DNA of 64,000 nucleotides from positions 496,001 through 560,000 of the forward strand of contig JAHWDD010000012.1 in assembly GCA_023897205.1 (NCBI GenBank), given 5' to 3'. Under the pieces are notes generated by a model. That model had not been told where the DNA came from, made no database searches, and was given only the letters and a program-made list of their open reading frames with translations. A program made the translations under genes and the position numbers. Positions 43,670-54,302 of the stretch are shown one piece after another. The first letter of the stretch is position 1. Each line of letters opens with the position of its first letter. This stretch comes from Exophiala sp. HKRS030 (taxonomy: Eukaryota > Ascomycota > Eurotiomycetes > Chaetothyriales > Herpotrichiellaceae).

Positions 43670-44807
43670 TGTTATGTTTTTGTCTCGTCTGTCTCGAGTT
43701 CTTCCTTACAAGGGACAGCCCCGGGGGGGTTGAAATGTCCTTCGACGGTATGGGTTTCTGCGGTCTCGGTCGTGATTGAGATTTGTACTCGTGCGCGCGT
43801 GTGGTAACCGATGCGGTCAGTGGTCGGTGGTTGGCGAATCACCAATCCTTCTCCCCAAAACCCAATACTCGTAGTCGGTGGTTGTACAAAACACGACGAC
43901 TCTTTCGTGCTGACAAGAACCAAAAAAAGGTGGCGAGACGGTTGAAGTGTTCGAGGTCACCTGCTATAGGGAGGTATCTTGAATTTCGGAGAGAAAAGAG
44001 AAAGAAGAAGAAGAAAATCCACTGATCAATGACAAGACCCTCTCTCTATACAACCCATCATCAAACTTGGACTTTCTCTAGGAAATGTGGTAATAACAGC
44101 AGAACGGTTTCTTGGTTGACGCAGCTGCAGTAATTCACATCTCGGAGGTTCGTTAGGAAAGTCGGATAACATGGCTCTTTGGCTTACTGTACCTACACTT
44201 TCCCCCAATTTTGCGGAGACGGAGCCTGTACTGGGACTGCATGGAAACCCCCTATTTTTTGCTCGTGCTCGTACTGTAGCGGCCTGGCACAAGTCAAGCG
44301 AAGAACATCCCTAAATACACGAGGTACAACTCCTAAGTAGATAACTACAAAAGCAGTCATACTTCATATATCAATATTTTGGGTTATAATATCATTTGAA
44401 TCTGAATTAATAATCAACTTCCTCTTGGTAGTCGAAGAAGCATGAGCAGCTATCTATACCTAAGCAATGCCGTACTGTAGGTTTTGGGGGTATCAATGAC
44501 CAGAGAGTGCATAGACGCATAAAATCGCGCCTGGGGTATCGTGCAAGAAAACCAAGAAACCCGTGCCCCCATCTCATACGAGTTATGTATAAACCAGGTC
44601 GGGGGGAAGGAATTCGTCAATGTCGTCAACAACGAAAGTGCTCGTAGGCGGCAAGACGGCGGATCCGCCTCCCCGGCCGTAAAATAGAAATGATCGTGAG
44701 AAACATAAAACCCTGGGTATAGTGTGTGATTACCTCCTCTTTTGCTCCCGTCTCCAATGCGATGATTCAACCATCGCGAAGATTTTCTGTTATTTTCTGT
44801 TAGGGGC
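43670..44807. other. Intergenic, RBD2 promoter side
   Basis: It lies between the RBD2 start and the YTP1-like stop (both minus). Short open frames near 44.0-44.3 kb have no recognisable motif. Nothing else seen. Confidence 0.45.
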
Positions 44808-46797
44808 TCAGTATCGAACTGAACTCTGAGCTGCCTTGAGCTCCTTGCGAGCGGCCCAACCTTTGAGACACAGCACAAAGATTTCGTAGGACATGATAAA
44901 GGCCGTGAAGCCCATAACAACGGTAAAGACAAACATGGCCATGAGATCGGCGCCCTCGACAGCGGCGACAATGTCTTTAGTGCTGGACATGAATACCAGA
45001 CCACCAGAGATGAGACAGAAGGACGAGATCAACTCGGTTGGAGGGCGGGAGGGGTAGACGGATGTGGGTGGTGAGATGTACATGATCACGTAGGTGACCA
45101 GGCGGGCAACAGAGAAACCACCGAGAAGGTTACCCCATTGTTTGTGAACCGTGGTGGAGGTCATTGAGCTCTGGTGATGAGAGGACATCATGATCCCAAG
45201 GAGGAGGATGATCAAGGCCGGGATGGGATTCAGAGAGGTCCCATACTGTTTGGGCGGGGTGCGCAGTTCAAGCGCTTCGTCCGGAGACACTTCCGTTCGA
45301 GCTGGCATACTGTCCACGACGGTATTGAGGCATCTTCGAACACGCTTCGATTCGACGAGCATTCCCATCTATTCATCAGGTTAGAAGACAGTTTGACAAA
45401 ACGCCAGAAAATATTATTTAGAAACTTACTAGGCCTCCACCAAAGAACATGATGGAGATCGAGACATGCTCCAGATCCTGCGCAGTCCATTCACCACCCC
45501 ATGCAGCAAGATGTTCGAGGAAGACGTTGGTACAGCCGTAGAGCCAGATGACAAAGGACTCGACGAATTCAGCCGATGGGAGACGGGCTTTCCATTGGCC
45601 CACCTCGCTGCGGGCCGGTTTGATGTTCCACGCCCAGCCAAAATCGGCAAAGCACCCCATCCACCGTCCCAGCGTCAGTAGTCCGTACCAAAAGAAGATT
45701 CCTCCTTTGATGAAGTGTGCGAGACCGTTGAAGATGTTGCTTCCTCTCTGTCGTGATGGTCAGCCAATTGTTGGGATCACTTGACCGCAATCCGCCTTAG
45801 TGGCAAACTGCACCCGGTATGACTTACAAAGATGCCAGCATAGGTTACCCCTCCAGTCGTCAGGGCGATGAAGCCCAGGATTAAAATGGTTCGGTCGATG
45901 ACTTCGTACACAATTTCGACCACCCCCAGAATTTTAGCCGAAAGCAAATTGGGCACACGAGACGAGAGATATCTGTCGATGAAGTTGATGCGCAACCACG
46001 CCTTTCGAGCCCGATGCCGCGATGCCACTGGGACGTCATCTCCCTCGTCATCTTCATCCTGTGGCTCCGGTTCTGGCTTTTCGAAACTGTCGTCAGTGCC
46101 TCGGCGCAGAAGCTTGGTGGGAGAAGCATCTCGGCTGTTGAGGGCGGTGGACGCTTCCGAACCCTGTCCGCTGTCCCCTGACCACCGAACATCCGTATAC
46201 GGGCTCCCGTTGTGCTGAGCCATGTTCGCCGTCGAAATGGGCAAGAATGCTTGTCGTTCAGAGGTGAAAATCTCGGTCTGTTTGCCCCGGCCCGAGTAGT
46301 GGAAAAGAAGGCTCATAATCACCTGAGCTGTCACAATCCACGTTGCGATCCAACCAATCTTGTGGTGAGCATTATTCTCATACAGGTCCGGAGTGTTGAT
46401 ATTGTACATCGTCCCACACAACACCCCCAAGCCATTGACGACGAGGAAAAGGAATTGAGAGGGAAAAGCATATCTGGACCGTGCAACGCTGAACATGACG
46501 CCTGTCCCTTGTTAACCTCTCTCTTTCTTGCGAATGACTGACCGACTTACCTATTGGCAGAATGAAAAACCATGCGAGAACCATAAGGGCGATGTGTGCC
46601 AGCATCATCTTTCCATGCATACCCAAAGAAGCATAACTCGGCGTAGCCTGGTTGTTGGATGCACCAGCACCTTCATGAGAGTCTGGCTTCTTCATGTCAC
46701 ACATGTTCCCATGACATTGCTCATCGTCGCCATGAGCCACCGTCTGTGCCGCCAGTTCAAGCAGCACTGCTGCGACTGCATACCTCGAGACCACCAT
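44808..46797 (-). CDS. YTP1: YTP1-like multi-pass membrane protein (four exons)
   Basis: Exons are 46551-46797, 45828-46501, 45430-45747 and 44808-45368, with introns of 49, 80 and 61 nt. All junctions keep the frame (PIGVMFSVARS, AGIFRGSNIF, GGGLMGMLVE), giving 599 aa. The start at 46797 gives a signal peptide (MVVSRYAVAAVLLELAAQTVAHG); an in-frame start 57 bases upstream would bury it. The His/Cys-rich HGDDEQCHGNMCDMKK follows, then a DUF2427-type transmembrane region (MMLAHIALMVLAWFFILP) and the YTP1 domain with about ten membrane segments and motifs INFIDRYLSSRVPN, FFWYGLLTLGRWMGCFADFGWAWN and FVIWLYGCTNVFLEHL. An acidic loop (EPEPQDEDDEGDD) splits it. The molecular role is unknown; similarity to mitochondrial electron transporters was proposed for yeast YTP1 but is weak. 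Confidence 0.92.
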
Positions 46798-49562
46798 CCG
46801 TGCGCTTGTACTGGTTTGAACCACACTCTTTCTTGTTATACAGGCCACTCTCACCCTCTCAGTACGTTCAACCGAAACGAGGCTCGCTCAAAGCGTTGCG
46901 GGGGATAAGCGACCGTGGTAATGACGTGGTTCTGACTGAGGAGGAAGGGTAGTCACAACGAGTGATGGGATGTTTATCTATACGAAGAGGGGATAGCAAA
47001 TGAGTCGCGACCAGGCGCAGGTCAAAATGCGGTACAGAGGATATTATGCGAGTACTAGGTATGGGACGAGATGGACAGGAAACATTTCCAACGACGCGAA
47101 GGCGCGAGGACTATTAAAGAGCTCGGCCATAGAAGGCAGCTTCCATTGCTGGATCCAACCATCGGAACACGAAGGCAGCGAGCGCATGAGTCCAGCGTAG
47201 GAAAAGCGGACGAATAGGTCAGCGGCCGGAGTTGTCGGATGCGCGAGAGAATATGCATGTGGTTATCGCCGTGAGAGAAGAAGATGCCAGAGCGAGGCGG
47301 TTTGGCAAGGCCGCGGACCCGGCGTTTTGATTGGCGGATGACCGGGGAACGAGGGTCTTGCCAAGGGCATTAAATCGGCCTTTGCTGGAACCCGGCACCA
47401 TTGGGATGTTCAATTTCTGACAGCAGAGACTACTTGCTTGCCTTAGGGAGGTATGAATGACTACAATATTACGGAGTAACGAGTACGCCCCTCCGTACCA
47501 GCGAACGAGCCTCATGCCGTGGCCTTGCGACGACTTTCCATTCCATGGCGCCCATTCCGCTATGTCACCAAATCGTAGAATGTCAGCACTCTATTACCCA
47601 CCCCAAGATCCGAGTCCACGAGTATACGAGGATTCGCTACCTATGTAGTAGGAACCTTGTAACAAGCATGTTTGTATATTGCAGGCAGCACACCGACTAG
47701 ACGCACAAACATACTGGGCCCCATCACACCAGTACAGCACATCGAACCTGGTTACAGTATCTATGGCAAAGCGTGGAAACAGTACAACCCCCCCACCGTC
47801 GAATGATGTTCTCACCACTCGCAATAGCGACAGTAGCACCATGTCAGAACCGTGCTTGTTATTGAAGCGCCCGCACCCCTGTCCTGTTAGGTACGCCCGG
47901 ATGACAAAGGATGGACCCTGTGTTGCCGGATTGCGGAAATGCTGCCTGATCCGACAGCAAAATCATGATCAATTCATGCTCGTTTCCCCCCGCCCAATTG
48001 ATCCTTTGCTAAACATTACAAACCAATGCGGCTGTTGCGGGCGCCGGCACCGGCTTTCATTGATGTCATTAGAAAACCCAAAAGTCCTTGAGGCTCTGGT
48101 ATCTTCCGGCCCACCTGGGATCACACACCGTCATGAAAAAAATAATTTCTCCGTACAGGCATCCGGACGCTCATAGCCGCTAGCTTCATTTCGCAACCCG
48201 ACAACAAAAGGCATTGAAAAATTGCAAGACTACGATGAGGTGTGCGATCGAGATTGAAATGCTTGTTTGATAGCTCCGCGCTCGGGACCATACCACAGTA
48301 TGTCGCCGGTCCAACGACAAATCACTATGAAGGACTGCTTGCCTACTCCGTACATAGGCTGCAGTAGACAGCTTTCTTAACTACTAGGCGAGAGAGGGGT
48401 GGTGTGATGAGCACGGCGACTGGTCTGATTAGATCGACAATGCAATGGATGCCTGAAGATTTCCGTGCAGCAGCAGAAGAGCGGTGACTCAGCGCCTGTG
48501 CAAACTTCTGCCCAAAGGGTCCCAATGCAGAAATTCCAGTGGCTGGGAGAAATAAGAACGGGCACCCATGCACCCATGGGTACAGAACGAGGTACCTCTA
48601 GAGTTGCGAGCATCGAGTATCGAGTAATCAGGTGTCCATCCCAAAAAGCCACACGCCGGCCCGAGGCCCCAACACTCGAGCCACTATGAGTACTATTATT
48701 GCTCATCAGACCAGGCTGCGAACCCTTACGGAGTACTGAGGCACATTATTAATCGTCCCGAGCAAATTCTCAGAAGACCAGGGACGAACAGTTCTGAAAC
48801 ATTTCCGTGTGAAAAGTACTAGGTACTGTCCCAAGACTGCCGTGCCAAACCCCATGGAGGATTGTGGCTTCAGTATGGAGTATTATTGTACTGTACCAAG
48901 ATGGCCTCTGTCCGCACCCAAGAAATGCTGACGTTGGCTTCCTGGTAATGCTCTCCACGGTCACTCCGCATCCTGCTGTCCCGTCATCATGGATTGCTGC
49001 CCTTTGTTTCTCGCTTGCGAGGTATCCCTAAGAGGACGGAGAACAAATACTGGGATCGGAAGCTCGTACATGCTCCTTCGCCCGAACATCTCAGGCTACA
49101 GAGGACAAATCGGCGTCATACTGTACTCCTCCGTCTCTGCCTGGCCCGCTCACATTCTGCATCTCAACTAGGCAGATTTCCTAAAGCAGGCCAGTCGCTG
49201 TCATTGGTGTTGCCTGATCAACTGATCGATCATGCACCCTTCTCCCTGTCGACTAGGTTCTTGCCAGGCGGTCTTGCCCTCCTCCTTCATACCGGGAAGA
49301 CCATCCGCTGCTGCTTCCTCGGATGGCATGGGTCATCGACAATACAATACTGTGTTTCCTCTACAGGTACCTAGTACGAGTGTTCATCTGCACCACCGCC
49401 ACTGCCCCTCGACAAAGGATTTCTCGCCGCTCCGCTCAAGATTCTTCTGGTCTTGTTAATGGAGACTTCGTCCGCCGAGTATTTTCCGCCAAGGCTCGAA
49501 GCCCGTAGACTTTTCACGATGTCGTCTCGTAATTCTTCGTTAGCAGTGCAGAAACTTCGCGC

Positions 49563-49578
49563 GATCGCGATCGCGATC
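49563..49578. repeat. GATCGC tandem palindrome
   Basis: GATCGCGATCGCGATC is both a tandem of GATCGC and a perfect 16-bp palindrome, flanked by more GCG. Confidence 0.9.
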
Positions 49579-49738
49579 ACTCTATGAAACAGACATTGTA
49601 CTGCACCCTCCTTCTCCCGCCATGAGGAGCCCATGAATCAAAAATCACGCAACTCAAATTTGGGCATTTCTCGTTTCCGGCGGGCCTAAGCATTAGGGAG
49701 CCCTATGTCCACTGTTCGTAACGGACCGAAAGTCCGAG

Positions 49739-49788
49739 CATCCTGTACTTGGTTGCCGTTCAAACCGATTTTTTTTGCGTACAGGATG
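49739..49788. repeat. 10-bp inverted repeat
   Basis: CATCCTGTAC at 49739-49748 is matched by GTACAGGATG at 49779-49788, 30 bp apart. A T-rich loop lies between them. No open frame crosses it with support. Confidence 0.6.
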
Positions 49789-51867
49789 GAGTACAGCGAG
49801 TCGGAATGTTCAAAAAAGCCTAGTTGAGTCCCTGTTTGCTTCATTAGCACCTGTACTACGGAGTATTCTTTGCTGCTTATGATTGATTCACATCCAGGTA
49901 CGAGTACAGCACTCAGGTATCTCTGATCAGCAGACTCAACCCCCCCTAGCGGACGTAGCCGAACAGCTCATCAACAGTCTTGACGCCGTTCAAAAGGTCA
50001 AACCAGCTAGTAACCTACCCGGGTCTACTGTCGAGTACGAGTAAGTATTCTAGCGACTAATAGGCACTTGGCGTTGCCGGCGCTATGCACCTGATCATGG
50101 GAACTGCGCCTGCGATGGCGATCGTATACACATGCTAAACCCGGTTCCGTGAAGCACAATTTCCCCAGGATTTTATGCACGCCCTGTGAACTCTTTCTCC
50201 TCGGGCCTTGCTTTGAACTACGAGTGCGAGAGACTCTTGATTTGCATTCGCTTTCCTAGCCGAGCAAGTTCCAAACAGGTCATGCGATCAATGGTTACAA
50301 AGTGCAACACTGGTTCGCAGTAACTCGTACCTGAAGGTGCTCTGCTGCACTCCGTACTCAGTAGCGAGTTCGGAGGATCAGCCATCCGCAATCTCGCAGA
50401 ACATACTTCATACCGCTTGTTCCCTATCAACAAGGCTCGCTTCTGTCAGACAGATAAGCCTTGGGGTCCAAATGTAGGTAGAATCAGATTACCAGAGCAT
50501 ACGGAGTATTCTATAGGTCATTATGGAGTACAGGACGGCATTTCATTCCGAGCACCCACCAGTACCTCGTCCGAGTATTTGACATATTACTCACCGTGCA
50601 GTGACGAGTACGAAGACGAATAATTGCAGACAAGGTGGCTGGATGAACTGTCAGATCAAGGCCGCAGTTTGATGCAGCTAGAAGTTACGCTGCAGCTCAC
50701 AGCCACTGCTTCTCGTATCGCTCGTAAGGCACCGTGGCTGGACCCGTCAGAGGCAGCAATCAGTGATTGTCAAGTCAGCCAAAAGGACCATTGAGTGAAT
50801 CATCAATTCATGCCGTACTCGGTAAGATGACGACGTATTTTCCATTGCATGGCATGCCTGACATCCAGAGTCCTTCTTCCTGACTGGATTCTACTCGCTA
50901 TCGCTGTCGACCGAGGAGTTGTTGTTTTGCCCGTGCCCGCGTCCAAGCGTGCCATGACTCGGTCGACTACTACTTGGAGCCTCTTCTCTTACCTACAAGG
51001 TTTCCGAGTATTGTATCGACGACCGACTGTGAAATCTTGGTCATTGCAAGCCTAGGACCATACTTCAGTCAGTCGTCGAATGGTTTCTTAGCAAGACCAG
51101 ATCTTGTTGGGTCCAAGTTCTCCTACGACACAAAGGTAAGATAAGTCCTGGAACAAGAGGCAAAAGGTTGTCGGCACTGCAAATGCGAGTGTAGTAAGTT
51201 GCAAAATAAATCCCTCGAAAATTGCAACCATGAAAGGTACGAGCCCTTTTATATCTGATACATCTGCCTGTATTGAGGGGAGTGCCGCCAGTGGTGAGTC
51301 CTTGAATCTCTCCCACAGCCTTGTTGTTTGTATCCACGCCCGAGTGAGTACCTGGGTGGGTTTTGTACCTTATCTAAGCGAACCCCGGCTTTTTGGAGTC
51401 TCTTATCACGACTTGAGACAAAGTTGACTGGGGTCCCGAAAACTTACCCCAAACCCTCCATCTTTTGATACCGTGCACATGTACTGTGATACTGTGATGT
51501 CCTTGGGGGAAATGGAGTATCTACTTCGTACTTGGCTGTTTTTACTCTGGTACTTGCCCCCCTCGTGGCCTTCCGGCTCCTCTGTCTATGGTCAACCAAC
51601 ACTCATACAGTACAGCCAGGTGGGACTGTGACCCTCGAACCCCATGGACTGTTGGGTTTTGCACGAGCCCAGATGTGAAGTCTTCCACGAGGAATCATGG
51701 AGCCGCGTCCAACATGAACTTGCTCCGGCGAGATGTGGGTGGTCTCTACGGAGTATTCACTGCAGAAATATCATGATTAAATCCTCCAGTTGACGGGGTG
51801 GGTGGGTGTTTGACTTTTCTTTCTTGTCTTCCCCTTCTACCACGTTTGAAGCCAAAACGTGAACGGA

Positions 51868-51900
51868 CAACAGTAGCAACAGCAGCAGCAGCAACAGCAG
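51868..51900. repeat. CAG/CAA-rich microsatellite in the P450 leader
   Basis: Mixed CAG and CAA triplets end 34 bases before the P450 start codon, so they would be in its 5' UTR. Confidence 0.85.
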
Positions 51901-51934
51901 TCTGTATCTCAGCTTGCCAGGCTCGATCAACAAG

Positions 51935-53634
51935 ATGGCGCAACTTCTCAGAGATCGCTTGTCCTTGGACACCGTGATGGAGAAGCCAGTACTTCCGGCT
52001 CTCGGCCTTTTGGCTATCCTCATCATAGGTAACACCATCATAAAAGTACGGCAACTGACATGTGTCTTCGTATCTGCGTCTCTTCTTTCATGAGAGAAAC
52101 ATCTAACAGGTTCGTTTTCAGACCATCTACAATGCCTTCTTCCATCCTCTGGCGCCTGTTCCCGGGCCGTGGCTTGCAAGAATATTCCGGTCGTACATGA
52201 CACCTGCTCAAGCAGGATTACACAGAGCACAAGTCAGTGAATCTCTCCCTTTTCCCCTTCCTGTTGCTGTTCAATTCTTTGGCTTGTACTCACGGGCTTC
52301 CTCTACAAAAATTCTAGACCCTACGCAGCCTGCACGACAAGTACGGGCCGGTCGTTCGCATCGGAACCAATGAGGTTTCCATCTCTGACTGGTCGGCGTA
52401 CCGGTCCATCTACAGCCAAAAGACCAGCAACAAGACGATCCATTTCTACGAGGACACAAAATTGGCCAACGACGGGCCGGGCAACATTTTCACCTTTCAC
52501 AGCAAGGAAGCACACTCTGCTCGACGCAAGCTCCAAAATCCCGTTTTCAGCCAGCAGGCGGTCCTCGAGAATGAGAGTTTCATCGCCGAAAAGGCCGACG
52601 TGCTGGTCCGGCGCATCGTCTCCTCGGAAAACGGCACGGCCGACGTTTTCCTCCTCGACGGCCTTTTCAGTCTCGAGGTCATCCTCAAGTGCGCCTTCAA
52701 CCGACACTACGGCGACAGCCCCGCGGGGGACTCCCTCACGTACCTCCGAGCCATGGACTCGAGCGCCGTGGCGATCCAGGTTCGCGCCGCGCTTCCCATC
52801 ATCCAGCGCGGTGTGGGCCGTCACCTTCCCGGGTTCGTCGGCCGGTCGTACCGCGGTTGGGACCTGTGGGAGAAGATGACGAGCGCGTTGGTCGAAGGGT
52901 TTCAGGCCAACGAGGCTGCCCAAGACACCCGACAACGTTTCATGGCCACTCCGGCCACGATGAACGTCGACGGGTTTCTGGGTCGCAGGCTGAACCAACC
53001 CGAGTTGGTGGACGAGATGATGTCGATCGCTTTCGCCGGGTCCGGAACCACCAGCACCACCCTCACCTACCTTTTGTACTCGATGGCCAGGGACCAAGTT
53101 CGCCAGGAACGTCTGCGGGCCGAACTTTTCGCCGCGCCCGGCCACACACTCGGCGAACTTCAAGACCTCCCTTTTCTCAACGCGGTCATCAAGGAGACTT
53201 TTCGTTTATACCCCACCATCATTTCGACCTTGCCACGCGTACTCGAACAGTCGGTCAGTGTCGACAAGTACTTGTTACCTGTCGGTGCTTTTGTCGGGAT
53301 GCAAAATTATGTCCACCACCGTGACGCCAGTTTGTTTCCTCACCCAGACGAGTTTTGGCCGGAAAGATGGCTTGTCGATGAAAACGCCGCCGGTAGCAAC
53401 GACAAACTAAAAGATATGAATGCGGCTTTGACTCCGTTCAGTCTGGGACCTAGAAACTGTATAGGTCAAAACTTGGCCCGAGCAGAACTGTACATCGCCA
53501 CGAGTCGCATCTTCACAAAAGTCAGGTTGACGCTCAACGAAACCATGACCGAGTGGGACATGGAGATGGAGGACAGGTTCAATATAGCCCCGAAGGGTAG
53601 AAGGTGTTTGCTCGACGTGGAACTTTTGAGTTAG
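51935..53634 (+). CDS. Cytochrome P450 monooxygenase (three exons)
   Basis: Exons are 51935-52045, 52122-52232 and 52318-53634, each a whole number of codons (introns 76 and 85 nt), giving 512 aa. The N-terminal anchor is PVLPALGLLAILIIGNTII, which fixes it in the ER membrane, followed by the proline-rich hinge HPLAPVPGPWLAR. Core motifs are the oxygen-binding I-helix AFAGSGTTSTT, ExxR (Glu367-Arg370, ETFRLYP), PERW, and the haem loop FSLGPRNCIG with Cys455 as iron ligand. Fungal P450s of this shape act in secondary metabolism or xenobiotic oxidation; the substrate is unknown. No oxidase partner, synthase or regulator is adjacent, so it does not look like part of a cluster. Third codon positions are G/C-rich, which creates a long open frame on the opposite strand. 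Convergent with the methyltransferase gene. Confidence 0.95.
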
Positions 53635-54302
53635 ACTCCATGGTGGTTGTTTTTGTTGTGGTGGTTGATCAATGGCACTCGCGGACGCACGTCAAGCGAA
53701 CGTCGATTGAGAATGTGAGCTCGGAAATTTGAGTCTTCTCATGTCATGATGAGCTCTGACCCAAGGCATCATAGGACGCCATGGTAGAAAGTACCTCGAG
53801 TAAGGAATACCGGTCTCGATATTGACCTACTGGACCAATACATACATCTTTTGAATGCTTCGAATCCATATTTCATATTCACAACGCTGGAGGCGACCGT
53901 GTTCCTGCCTTGGGTTTTCCTCCTTCCTTCTCTTTTGAGTTCTGTTTACTCATCTCGTGCAACATCAATCTTCATTCTTCAACTCTCGCCAGCCTGGTTC
54001 GGTACGTTTTCACACTGTCACAAAACTCATGTCAATTTTCACCTTCTAGGGATTTCGAATCTCGTCCTCGATCGCGAGACTCTCTTCTTTTGCTCTTCAT
54101 GGACCAGGTGAGTCAAATGGGAATCACAAGATAGCTGCGCGTGAAGAAGGAAAAGTCGAGAGTGAGATATCATGGAATCACGGGATACCTGTGCGTGGGA
54201 AAGAAATCTCAGGCCCTTTTTCCATTTCCTTCTTCGGTGTCCATTCTTCGCCACTTTACAGGAATTCATATCAAACCACATCGCGGTCACGAATATCATA
54301 AC
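53635..54302. other. Convergent intergenic region
   Basis: Shared 3' region of the P450 and methyltransferase genes. No coding region or repeat is recognised. Confidence 0.45.

Larger units (their letters stand above)
46798..51934. other. Largest gene-empty block in the window
   Basis: About 5.1 kb without a supportable gene; the longest frame (165 codons, 47679-48176) has no family motif. It carries six exact TACGGAGTA/TACTCCGTA words at 47470, 48344, 48727, 49857, 50500 and 51747, many GAGTAC/GTAC words, a GATCGC palindrome (49563-49578) and an inverted repeat (49739-49788). The last part (about 51760-51934), with a CAG/CAA repeat at 51868-51900, is the leader of the P450 gene. I cannot tell a decayed mobile element from long regulatory DNA. 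Confidence 0.5.

Noticed and set aside
47679..48176. 165-codon open frame on the plus strand in the large empty block
   Set aside because: Composition looks random, with no domain, signal peptide or splice-supported extension; a chance frame is more likely.
52321..53163. 280-codon open frame on the minus strand
   Set aside because: Antisense shadow of the P450 gene caused by its G/C-rich third positions; no recognisable domain.
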